Shown here one piece after another: positions 33,664 through 41,512 of a stretch of DNA of 64,000 nt. The position numbers and the translations under genes were made by a program. Every line of letters starts with the position of its first letter. Within the stretch, counting starts at the first letter, position 1. The notes below the pieces were generated by a model. The model saw nothing but the letters and a program-made list of their open reading frames with translations, ran no database searches and was not told the origin of the DNA. Source of the stretch: Bradyrhizobium sp. BR 10289 (GTDB lineage: Bacteria; Pseudomonadota; Alphaproteobacteria; Rhizobiales; Xanthobacteraceae); NCBI RefSeq assembly GCF_019455385.1, contig NZ_JACOFR010000004.1, forward strand, positions 62,001 to 126,000. Reading direction: 5' to 3'.

Positions 33664-34785
33664 ATGTTGTTTCCGATCGACGAATATGGCGCACGAGTCG
33701 AGCGCGTGCGCGAGCAGATGGCGGCACGCAATCTCGATATCCTGATCGTCGATCAGAGCGAGTTCGTCGCCTATCTCACCGGCTTCCTGATCTCGGAGAA
33801 CATGTACCGGGCCTGCCTGCTGCCGCGCGACGGCGAGCCGGTCATGATCCTTCGCGCCGTCGACCTTGGTCCGTTCACCGAAAGCTCGTGGCTGTCGCGC
33901 TCCGTCGCCTTTGCCGACTGGGAAGACCCGGTCACGGTACTCGCCGACACGATTCGTTCGCTGGGCCATGCAACAGGCCGCGTCGGGCTCGACGAAGACT
34001 CCTATTGCATGCCGCTGTCGCGTTTCAAGCATCTGGCGACGCAGCTGCCGGACGCGCGCTTTGTCGATTTCTCCGGCGTCATGGCGCAGCTCCGCGCCCG
34101 GAAGAGCGCAAGGGAGATCGCCGTGCTTCGACGCGCCGCAGGCATCGGCGACCTCGGCATCGATGCCGCCCTGAAAGCATCGGGCGAAGGCCGATCAGCC
34201 CGCGACGCCGCGGCGGCCGTCTATCAGGTGTTCATGCAGCAAGGTGCAGACGCGGCGCGTGCGGGCATCATCACTGCCGGCGTCGGGAACGCCTTCCTGC
34301 ACGGCGGACTGACCAGCGCACCGCTAGCCAAGGGCGACATCCTGCACATGGAGCTGCTGCCGTACATCGAGGGCTACAGCGCCCGCCTGATGCGGTCGGC
34401 CGTGATCGGCGAGATCGATCCGCGCCGATCGCAGCTCGCACGCCGCCTGATCGAGATCCAGGACCGGCAGTTCGCGGCAATGAAACCGGGCGCGAGCGCC
34501 GCCGACATCGACGCACTCGCGAGAGACGCCATTCTTGCCGACGGCCTGCGGCCCGACTATCCCAACATCACCGGCTATTCGCTCGGCTGCTATCCGGCCC
34601 ACACCCCACGCACCAGCGACTTCTCACGCATCTTCCTGCCCAACGCGGACTGGACGCTCGAGGAAGGCATGGTGTTCCACATGTACGTGTCAGCCGACGG
34701 TCTCGCGCTCAGCGAGACCGTGCTGGTGACGGCAACAGGTCACGAATGCCTGACGCGCGCACCGCGACAGATTTTCCAGATCTAG
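33664..34785 (+). CDS. Creatinase-like pita-bread protein (M24 fold, metal site lost)
   Basis: A 373-residue protein with a creatinase N-domain (LIVDQSEFVAYLTGFLISEN) and a pita-bread C-domain. The usual two-Asp segment is GDILHMELLPYIEGYSARLM (Asp to Glu and Arg), the metal His is Tyr in GYSLG, and the first metal Glu is Tyr in VFHMYVSADG, while the final Glu is kept (SETVLVT). The pattern parallels the gene at 18484, so both operons carry a metal-free C-N hydrolase candidate. Last gene of the operon. Confidence 0.83.
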   Translation: MLFPIDEYGARVERVREQMAARNLDILIVDQSEFVAYLTGFLISENMYRACLLPRDGEPVMILRAVDLGPFTESSWLSRSVAFADWEDPVTVLADTIRSLGHATGRVGLDEDSYCMPLSRFKHLATQLPDARFVDFSGVMAQLRARKSAREIAVLRRAAGIGDLGIDAALKASGEGRSARDAAAAVYQVFMQQGADAARAGIITAGVGNAFLHGGLTSAPLAKGDILHMELLPYIEGYSARLMRSAVIGEIDPRRSQLARRLIEIQDRQFAAMKPGASAADIDALARDAILADGLRPDYPNITGYSLGCYPAHTPRTSDFSRIFLPNADWTLEEGMVFHMYVSADGLALSETVLVTATGHECLTRAPRQIFQI

Positions 34786-34798
34786 GTCGTTGGCCGCT

Positions 34799-35824
34799 TC
34801 AGCGCGGCGGTGGGATCAAGGCGCGCAGAATGTCCGGCTTCCAGGCCTGACGGGCGCTGTCGAAGGCTGCGAAATCGTGGTCGAACTGCCAGTAGGCCCA
34901 TGACCAGCCAAGCCTGTCGGCGCTTCTCGCCACGAAGGACAGATATCGCGCGCGACTATCGGATGGCGCGCGCTCGTAGACTCCGAACTCGCCAAGATAA
35001 ATTGGGCGCTTCTCCTTCTCAGCCCAGAGCTTCATCTTGGCGAAGTCGGCCGCAGCCCTCGCTTCATCGTCGGGACCGCCCCAGCCCAACGGGCCGATTT
35101 TCGAGAACGTCCGCGACCACGGCGCGCCTTGATGCGTGAATTTGATCGGCGCGTAATAATGGAACGTGACGATGAGTCGCCTGTCGTCGGCCGGCAAAGC
35201 CAGCGCGTCGACAGCGATGTCATCCGTGTTGAGAACGGCTGCAATGACCGGCCGCTCCGGATTGGTGCGGCGGATGATTCCAAGACATTCGTTCAGTAGT
35301 GTATTCCAGTCGGCCAGCGTCATTTGTCCGCCGGGCTCGTTCAGGACTTCGAAGACCAGTTTCGGATACTTCCCGGCGTAGCGCTCGGCGATCTGTCGCC
35401 AGAACGTTCTCAGCTTTTCGCCGCATCCGGAGACATCGCTTTGGCAAACATGGGTGTCGTGCTCGTCGAGGACGGGGGTGAGATCGCGTGCGAGAACTTC
35501 TTCGATGACCGCGTCAAGCCGCCGCAGGACGATCTCGTCGAGCACATTGCCGGCGCCCATGAACTTGAAGCCGAAGAAATTGATCCTGACATGCGAGAAT
35601 CCCGCTCGCTTGATCGTCGTCAGATTGTCGAGGCGGAACGGCGCATTTTGGCCGCCCTCCCAGATGCCGTCATAGCCGAGAATGTTGATGCCCCGCCCGA
35701 GCTTCGGCACGTCGCTGGCAGCGCCCTGCTCCGCTCCATGCGCGGGCGCGAGCCCTGACGTCAGCAGCAGGACAGCGCCCAGGAAACTGAGGCTTCTCGG
35801 CCAGCGAGCGCAAATCGCAGTCAT
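34799..35824 (-). CDS. Exported glycoside hydrolase family 5 (cellulase-like)
   Basis: A 341-residue enzyme from the ATG at 35824. The signal peptide ends near residue 30 (APAHG-AEQ). The TIM barrel has the GH5 catalytic pair: E163 in EVLNEPGG (acid/base) and E279 in YLGEFGVYE (nucleophile), with HYY between them as expected. In an exopolysaccharide cluster such endoglycanases usually trim or process the polymer in the periplasm or at the surface. It probably acts on a beta-linked glucan or related EPS. Transcribed with the polymerase-like gene 19 bp upstream. Confidence 0.88.
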   Translation of the reverse strand: MTAICARWPRSLSFLGAVLLLTSGLAPAHGAEQGAASDVPKLGRGINILGYDGIWEGGQNAPFRLDNLTTIKRAGFSHVRINFFGFKFMGAGNVLDEIVLRRLDAVIEEVLARDLTPVLDEHDTHVCQSDVSGCGEKLRTFWRQIAERYAGKYPKLVFEVLNEPGGQMTLADWNTLLNECLGIIRRTNPERPVIAAVLNTDDIAVDALALPADDRRLIVTFHYYAPIKFTHQGAPWSRTFSKIGPLGWGGPDDEARAAADFAKMKLWAEKEKRPIYLGEFGVYERAPSDSRARYLSFVARSADRLGWSWAYWQFDHDFAAFDSARQAWKPDILRALIPPPR

Positions 35825-35843
35825 CTTGCTTCCATTCCGGCAA

Positions 35844-37130
35844 TCAGAAATCGGCCGGCGGCACCGGCCTGCACGTCGCGAAGAAGAACGCCACCAGCAG
35901 TACCGACGTGAACATCGTGGAACGAAGGAACGACGTCTCCGTGAAATTGGTCTGAAAGCTGAGGACGACAAACCCGATGATGAGAGCGCAATGCGACCGG
36001 TCGATCGCACGCGCGGCAATCAGATGGAGGATCTTGTTCGAGAACAGCAGGACGCCGGCGGCGAAAAGGGCGTAGCCCAGAAACCCGGTTTCCATCAGGA
36101 TTGCGATGTAACCGCTGTGATAATTGTCGAGCACCCAGCCGTGGTTCTGTTCGAAATAATCGTAGATCGACGGGATCGTCCAGAACCCGTTGATCCCAAA
36201 ACCGAGCAGCGGGGCATCTTCGAAATGGCTGATGGCGTAGTGCCAGATAAAGGTCCGCTCGGTAAAATCAATCACGGCATCGCCGACGTGGATCGCGTCA
36301 TAGCCGGTCGTGTAGAAATACAGGATCAGCATCCCGCCCAGCAGGCACATGACGAACGGCAGAACCGCATAGAGCCTCATGCAGGTGACCGACCACATCG
36401 AAGTCACGAGCAGCGCACAGGCAGCCAGCGCGACAGCGCCGGCGCCGCGCGATTCCGAGGCGAGAACGCATGTCGACGCCAAAAGGAACGTCGCGAGGAA
36501 GGCCGGCCATCCCTGCCCTCTCATTTTCAAGTAGCAGGCAAAGAACATCAGATAAGCGCCGACGAAGCCAAGCGACTGCTTGGATTCAAAGACGCCTTGC
36601 CATTGGCCATTGTGCATCCAGCTATGGTCGATCCCGACGTCGGGCACGGCAATCGCGAAGAAGGCCGATGCTGCGACCAGGATGAAGAGCCCGAGAGTCG
36701 TGGCCCTGACGATATGGTCGAGGTCGATGCGCGTGATTAGGCAGAATGCGCCGAAGCTCGTCATCGCCAGCGCGGCGCTTTTCATGATCGCTGCGGCATT
36801 CAGGCTGGTCCAGAGCACTGACATGACGGCCATGGCGTAGAATGCGACCAGCGCGATCAAATCGGGATTGAACTGCAGACGCAGGCACGGACGCACGAAT
36901 GCGCTGGCATAGATGAGGACGCTCCACATCAGGATGGCAATGGCCTGTTGCAGATAGCCCAGCTCGGCCGGCAGCAATGCAGCATTGAAGTTGCCCATCG
37001 ACGCCACCACGTTGACGGCGATCGAACAGCTGATTGCGAACCTGGCAGTCCTCTCCACGGCAACGCTGCGCGTCTTCCAGATCGCGCTCTCGAGTGCCCC
37101 GGAATCCACCTCGGTCTGCAGGCTGGCCAT
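35844..37130 (-). CDS. O-antigen ligase/polymerase-like (ExoQ/Wzy-type) membrane protein
   Basis: A 428-residue protein with about ten to twelve hydrophobic segments and a large periplasmic loop around residues 240-310. The Wzy_C region can be read in GVFESKQSLGFVGAYLMFFA and STCVLASESRGAGAVALAA, the conserved G-x-F-x2-K pattern of the O-antigen ligase superfamily. It would polymerise or transfer repeating units in the periplasm. The position between a GH5 glycanase and other EPS genes supports a Wzx/Wzy-type pathway. Confidence 0.8.
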   Translation of the reverse strand: MASLQTEVDSGALESAIWKTRSVAVERTARFAISCSIAVNVVASMGNFNAALLPAELGYLQQAIAILMWSVLIYASAFVRPCLRLQFNPDLIALVAFYAMAVMSVLWTSLNAAAIMKSAALAMTSFGAFCLITRIDLDHIVRATTLGLFILVAASAFFAIAVPDVGIDHSWMHNGQWQGVFESKQSLGFVGAYLMFFACYLKMRGQGWPAFLATFLLASTCVLASESRGAGAVALAACALLVTSMWSVTCMRLYAVLPFVMCLLGGMLILYFYTTGYDAIHVGDAVIDFTERTFIWHYAISHFEDAPLLGFGINGFWTIPSIYDYFEQNHGWVLDNYHSGYIAILMETGFLGYALFAAGVLLFSNKILHLIAARAIDRSHCALIIGFVVLSFQTNFTETSFLRSTMFTSVLLVAFFFATCRPVPPADF

Positions 37131-37236
37131 GAAATGACCTTCCTGAATCGCGGTTAATTATTTGATAGTGGGGTTATCCTGACACGGATGCCCGAGGGAA
37201 TCTTAAGGTTTAGGTAACGATCCGAGCCGGGTTCAA

Positions 37237-37248
37237 TGCATTAATGCA
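37237..37248. promoter_or_regulatory. 12-bp perfect palindrome in the Wzy/CelD divergent promoter region
   Basis: TGCATTAATGCA is perfectly self-complementary and lies about 105 bp from both divergent gene starts, within a 220-bp AT-richer gap. Such symmetry in a GC-rich genome suggests a dimeric regulator site. No EPS regulator gene is in the window, so the partner is unknown. Confidence 0.35.
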
Positions 37249-37350
37249 AATCAAGCGCCGTCCGTATCTCGATCCTCACTGCCCTGCTATAAACCTTCGG
37301 CTCCGGCTCGAGCGACCATTCCAGAGTTGCAGGATTTTCCCTGGCTACGC

Positions 37351-38487
37351 ATGACCACGTCCAGCAGCACCTTCGACGTCGCCGTTGAGCCGGCCTTCGA
37401 TTTTTTGTCTCCTGAATATGCCGAGCTGTTCGTGGGCTCGGCCGCGACCGCGTTCCAGCATCCGCTCTGGCTGCATAGCCTCTACACGAAGCTGGCGTTC
37501 CATGCCGGGGCGGAGCCTCTCGTCATCGTGGCGCGCCGCCGCGCGACAGGCGCCCTAGCAATGGTCTTGCCCTTGCTCCGAATCCGGCGCGGGCCGATCC
37601 GGACCGTCGAATTTGCCGACCTCCGCGTCTCCGACTATCTCGCACCGGTTTGCAGCCCGGAGGTGTTTTCCGACCTCCTCAGGGATGCGGACGCATGCGC
37701 GGAGATTCGCGGTCTCGTCCGCCCCTTCGATCTGCTGCGCATGACCAAGCTGCCGGACGGCCGGCTTGCGATCGAGAACCTGCTGGCTGCACCCCGCAGG
37801 GTGGTGATGGACACCAACGCCTATGCGACCGTGCTCGTCGCGCCGTTCGAGCAATGGCGGACCAGCGCGCTGGAGCGCTCCTACCAGAAGGAGCTCGCGA
37901 AGAAATATCGCCAGCTGCAAAGAAAAGGCGCATTGACCTTCTCATGCTGCGATGACAGCGCCTCTGTCCGCGACGCGCTGGACGTGATGAGGAAGTTCCG
38001 CGGTCCACGGTTTCAATCGCAAGGCGATGGCGATCTGCTTCAACGTCCCGAATATTACGACTTCTATTCCGACGTGGCGGTCCGCGGTCTCGGCTCCTTT
38101 GTGCGGCTCTATGCCATGAAGATGGATGACCAGGTGATCGCCGCCGTTCTTGGCTTGTGCCATCAGAGCAGCTTCCTCGTCATCATGAGCGCTTTCGACA
38201 TCGACGGCTACAAGAGTCAGTCCCTGGGCGCGCTGATGTTCGAGCAGGTGGCGCGGGATTGCATCGAGCGCGGCGACCGGATGCTCGACTTCACCATCGG
38301 TGACGAGCCGTACAAGAGGTTGTTCGGTGCACAGCCCTCGCCGATGTGGACGGTCACGGAAGCCGGCAGCACCATAGGCGCCATCTCTCTGTTCGCACTG
38401 AAGCAGGCGCCCTGGCTCAAGCTCGCTGCCAAGCGCATGGCGGAATTCAGGCTCTCGCCAACCCGCACTTCGACGCCCACGCGCTGA
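37351..38487 (+). CDS. CelD/FemAB-like GNAT-fold acyltransferase (EPS-associated)
   Basis: A 378-residue protein of the CelD-like Acetyltransf_6 type: a first GNAT half (WLHSLYTKLAFHAGAEPLVI, IRTVEFADLRVSDYLAPV), the basic central stretch SYQKELAKKYRQLQRKGALTF (split by its Lys residues), and a second half ending RMLDFTIGDEPYKRLFGA. The family is frequent in exopolysaccharide and cellulose clusters and probably N- or O-acylates a sugar unit. ATG 37351 is reported; a TTG at 37327 would add eight residues, and neither has a strong ribosome site. Confidence 0.8.
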   Translation: MTTSSSTFDVAVEPAFDFLSPEYAELFVGSAATAFQHPLWLHSLYTKLAFHAGAEPLVIVARRRATGALAMVLPLLRIRRGPIRTVEFADLRVSDYLAPVCSPEVFSDLLRDADACAEIRGLVRPFDLLRMTKLPDGRLAIENLLAAPRRVVMDTNAYATVLVAPFEQWRTSALERSYQKELAKKYRQLQRKGALTFSCCDDSASVRDALDVMRKFRGPRFQSQGDGDLLQRPEYYDFYSDVAVRGLGSFVRLYAMKMDDQVIAAVLGLCHQSSFLVIMSAFDIDGYKSQSLGALMFEQVARDCIERGDRMLDFTIGDEPYKRLFGAQPSPMWTVTEAGSTIGAISLFALKQAPWLKLAAKRMAEFRLSPTRTSTPTR

Positions 38488-38498
38488 CGGACAAGCCT

Positions 38499-39722
38499 TC
38501 AGGCGCGTAGCGCGCTCCGGACCCGCGCGAGCCAGCCCGGCCGCATCTGATCGACCCGGTGCGCGAGACCACGTCGCAGGAAGTGAAGCCGGCGCCGAAA
38601 ATCCCAGCTGATGTCGTTGCGTGACGTCAATGCCTGGCGGAAGCGCGCCATCTTCAGCGATTGCTGGTCCGCGGCGATCTTGTCGCGATCGGAATAGAAC
38701 TCCGCGATCTTCTCCCGGCTCATGCCCTCTGTCACGAGCCAGCGCGGCGCATATTCGGTGCAGAGACGCTCGACATCCACCAGCAGGCGGGCAACGCCTG
38801 TTCCTGCGGCAGGACAATTGGTCTGGAACGCATCGCCGATGAGCACGATGCCGGGCTGGAGATGTCCCTCGACGACCGACAGGTCCATCACCCAGTTCTG
38901 CACCCGGTCCGTCACGCGGAAGTCGCCGAGAAAGGGCTGCAATCGCGGCAGTAATCGCAACAACGTCGCTTCCGTATCACGACGCAGATCGCGCATGACC
39001 GGATCGGCCGGGTCGCGGAACATGAAGAGATTGGCCCGCATGCCCGCACGCACCGGAAACAGGCTGAGATAGTCGATACCGTCTGCCGTGCGCTCGCCGT
39101 AGCAGGTCAGCGCCTCGAAATCGAACGGCGCACCATCCCGCCGGGCGATCGTGAAGCCGAACGAAACCGAGTGCCGCTCGGCCAGCACGCGTCGCTTGAT
39201 GCCGAGCTTGTAACCGAGCGCTCCAGCCATACCCGTGGCCAGAACGACGAGGCGCGCCTCGATGGACCGTCCGGACGCAAGTTCGAGACGCTGGATATCG
39301 TCGCTACACCCGACGGCGGTGACTTCGTCGACGATCAGACTGGATGGGTCAGGCAACTGGCTGCGCGCCATCGCAACGAGATCGGCATAAGGAAGCCCAT
39401 AGGCTTGGCTGACGCTGACATCGACCACCTTGCCTTCCCTGACATTGAGCACACGGTCATATCCACAACCGGCCTTCGCGAGAGCATCGGTGAAGCCGAG
39501 CCTGCGGAACATCTCCAACTGCTGCCCGCCGATCTTCTCGACCCGAAACTCGTCCGGATGCACCGCGCGCTTGTCGACCAGCGCAACGCGATGCCCTGCC
39601 CGCGCCAGAACGGCTGCCGCAAGCGAACCCGCAAGACCGCCGCCGACGATCGCGATATCAGCGCTGATCGGTGCAGCCGAGGCTGCGGCGATCGGCTCGG
39701 CCACGGTGATATCCGCCGTCAT
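38499..39722 (-). CDS. FAD-dependent oxidoreductase (halogenase/geranylgeranyl-reductase-like)
   Basis: A 407-residue flavoprotein with the dinucleotide motif IVGGGLAGSLAAAVLARAG followed by VALVDKR, and the second FAD motif VLIGDAFQTNCPAAGTGVAR. These are hallmarks of class A flavin monooxygenases and related reductases. The substrate domain is typical of the tryptophan-halogenase/geranylgeranyl-reductase group, but I see no diagnostic halogenase WxWxIP motif. Its place among EPS genes is odd and may mean modification of a lipid carrier or sugar. It converges with the CelD-like gene, leaving 11 bp between. Confidence 0.78.
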   Translation of the reverse strand: MTADITVAEPIAAASAAPISADIAIVGGGLAGSLAAAVLARAGHRVALVDKRAVHPDEFRVEKIGGQQLEMFRRLGFTDALAKAGCGYDRVLNVREGKVVDVSVSQAYGLPYADLVAMARSQLPDPSSLIVDEVTAVGCSDDIQRLELASGRSIEARLVVLATGMAGALGYKLGIKRRVLAERHSVSFGFTIARRDGAPFDFEALTCYGERTADGIDYLSLFPVRAGMRANLFMFRDPADPVMRDLRRDTEATLLRLLPRLQPFLGDFRVTDRVQNWVMDLSVVEGHLQPGIVLIGDAFQTNCPAAGTGVARLLVDVERLCTEYAPRWLVTEGMSREKIAEFYSDRDKIAADQQSLKMARFRQALTSRNDISWDFRRRLHFLRRGLAHRVDQMRPGWLARVRSALRA

Positions 39723-40140
39723 GGTCCAGGCTCCCGAGAGTTAACGGTGGTTCCATGTGCAATTACCTCGCCTGATGTCGTATCCCAGGGCCGGGTGCGA
39801 TCATTTCCGTCGATCGAGGTTAACGAATCCCGGAGCCGCTTCGGCAGGCGCCGCCGCGGCACGCGGCTTGCTCGGGATGCCTGACAAATACAGGGACCTT
39901 GGCGATGTTGCGGCGGAATGCATGACGGCCTCCCTTAAGAAGCGGCATCACGTCGCGGGTCGATCGCGCGCTCTTGCTCGATCCGGGACAACGTGGACGA
40001 AGGTGTTTCACCATGACGCAGCGGGCCATTGCCGAACGAAGCCGTCATGGGCAGGCCTCCGGGAGCCCCGCATTAACACTCGCGGTTCTCCGCCATGCTA
40101 GGCTCTCGCCGATATCAGCACGTATCCCTTCAGGGGAGAG
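39723..40140. other. 418-bp intergenic region between divergent FAD oxidoreductase and flippase genes
   Basis: I see no convincing gene here. Short frames exist on both strands but have no ribosome site or family resemblance. The motif GTTAACG occurs at 39740-39746 and 39819-39825 and recurs in the next EPS gap. A strong CAGGGGAG ribosome site ends the region. The region probably holds both promoters, but I could not define them. Confidence 0.5.
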
Positions 40141-41505
40141 TTGCCCCTTAAGACCTCCATGATCGAGACCATCATCCAGCTCATGCGGCGCGACGTAACG
40201 CGCGGTGTTGCCGGGACCATCCTTCTCAAGGTTGGCAGCGGCGCGCTTGCGTTCGCGTTGTTCTCGCTCGCCGCACGAACGATGTCGCCCGATGGATTCG
40301 GCATCTTCGCAACGTGGCTGTCAGTGGCCCAGATCGCAGCGGTAGTTGGGCTGGTCGGCCAGGAATCGCTCTTGGTGCGATACCTCAACGAATATCACGT
40401 CGGAGACAGGCCCGACCTCATCAAGGGCGTCCTGCAGTCAAGCTTCAGGATCGCCTCCGCCGCGATGCTGATCGCGATCGCCGCGGTCGCATTTGTGGCG
40501 AGCATGCGGGGCGATGGATGGCTGTTGATCCTCGCGGTTTCGGCCTACACGGCCGTGAGTGCCGGGCTGATGCTCGGCAGCCAGATCGCGCGTTCACTGG
40601 TCAGCATTTTGATGGGCGAAGGCAACCGCGAGTTCTTCTGGCGGGTCATCGTGGTGCTGTTCCTGCTCGCCATGCTGTTCGGCCATCGTCAGCTCGATCC
40701 CGCCGAGCTGATCGCCCTGATGACGGTCGCGATGTCGGTCGGTCTCGGAGCCCAGATCGTCGCGATCGCGCAAGCGCTGCCGGATTTTCGCGACACACCG
40801 GCGCGTTCCGAGACATCCCGCTGGAGATCGAGCGCGCTTCATTTCTGGGTCGCATCCATCCTCGAAGCCGCGAACCAGTATTTCGACGTCATCCTCGTCT
40901 ACTGGATGCTGGATCCGGCGACCGCCGGAATCTATTTCGCCGCCTCGCGCCTCGCCAACATCTTCGCCATGCTGTCGGCTGCGCTCTACAGTTTTGGCGC
41001 GCGGCGGCTTCCCTCGCTGTACTTCAGCAGGAACCACGAAGAATTCGAGCGGACGTTGCAGCTCATGGCGGAAGTGACTGCGCTCTGCGTGGCCGGCGGG
41101 CTGTTCGTGATCTGGATCGGCAGTCCGTATCTGCTCAACCTGTTCGGGCCTCACTTCGCCGCACAGCATTGGGTCCTGATCGTGCTTGCGATCGGAACCG
41201 CGTTCCAGGCGGCAGGCGGGCCATCGGCGGCGATCCTTCAACTTACCGGCCACGAGCGCATCTATGTCCCCGTGGTCGCGGCGAACGTTGCGCTAAGGCT
41301 GATCGGATTTCTCGTGCTGATCCCCTGGCTCGGCGTGCTTGGCGCAGCAATCTCCGCGACCGTGTCGCTGGCGCTCGCGACGATCGCGCTCAACGTGCTC
41401 TGCCGCCGGCGCACCGGGGTCGACCCTTCGGTTCTGGCGCTCTTACGTTTCTCGGCTTCGAAGCGCCGCACCTATGCGGTTCGCAGCGCCGACACCAGCG
41501 ATTAG
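40141..41505 (+). CDS. Polysaccharide flippase (Wzx/MurJ-like)
   Basis: A 454-residue membrane protein with about twelve to fourteen helices: LKVGSGALAFALFSLAARTM and SPDGFGIFATWLS at the start match the Polysacc_synt/RfbX family, which flips lipid-linked repeat units. The TTG at 40141 directly follows the AGGGGAGAG ribosome site; an ATG at 40159 is possible but stands about 20 nt from it. It converges with the Wzz-like gene, separated by 7 bp. Confidence 0.85.
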   Translation: MPLKTSMIETIIQLMRRDVTRGVAGTILLKVGSGALAFALFSLAARTMSPDGFGIFATWLSVAQIAAVVGLVGQESLLVRYLNEYHVGDRPDLIKGVLQSSFRIASAAMLIAIAAVAFVASMRGDGWLLILAVSAYTAVSAGLMLGSQIARSLVSILMGEGNREFFWRVIVVLFLLAMLFGHRQLDPAELIALMTVAMSVGLGAQIVAIAQALPDFRDTPARSETSRWRSSALHFWVASILEAANQYFDVILVYWMLDPATAGIYFAASRLANIFAMLSAALYSFGARRLPSLYFSRNHEEFERTLQLMAEVTALCVAGGLFVIWIGSPYLLNLFGPHFAAQHWVLIVLAIGTAFQAAGGPSAAILQLTGHERIYVPVVAANVALRLIGFLVLIPWLGVLGAAISATVSLALATIALNVLCRRRTGVDPSVLALLRFSASKRRTYAVRSADTSD

Positions 41506-41512
41506 ACCTCAA

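Noticed and set aside
39757..40101. Possible small gene in the 418-bp EPS gap
   Set aside because: No ribosome site, no recognisable fold, and a competing frame on the other strand; kept as a non-coding region.
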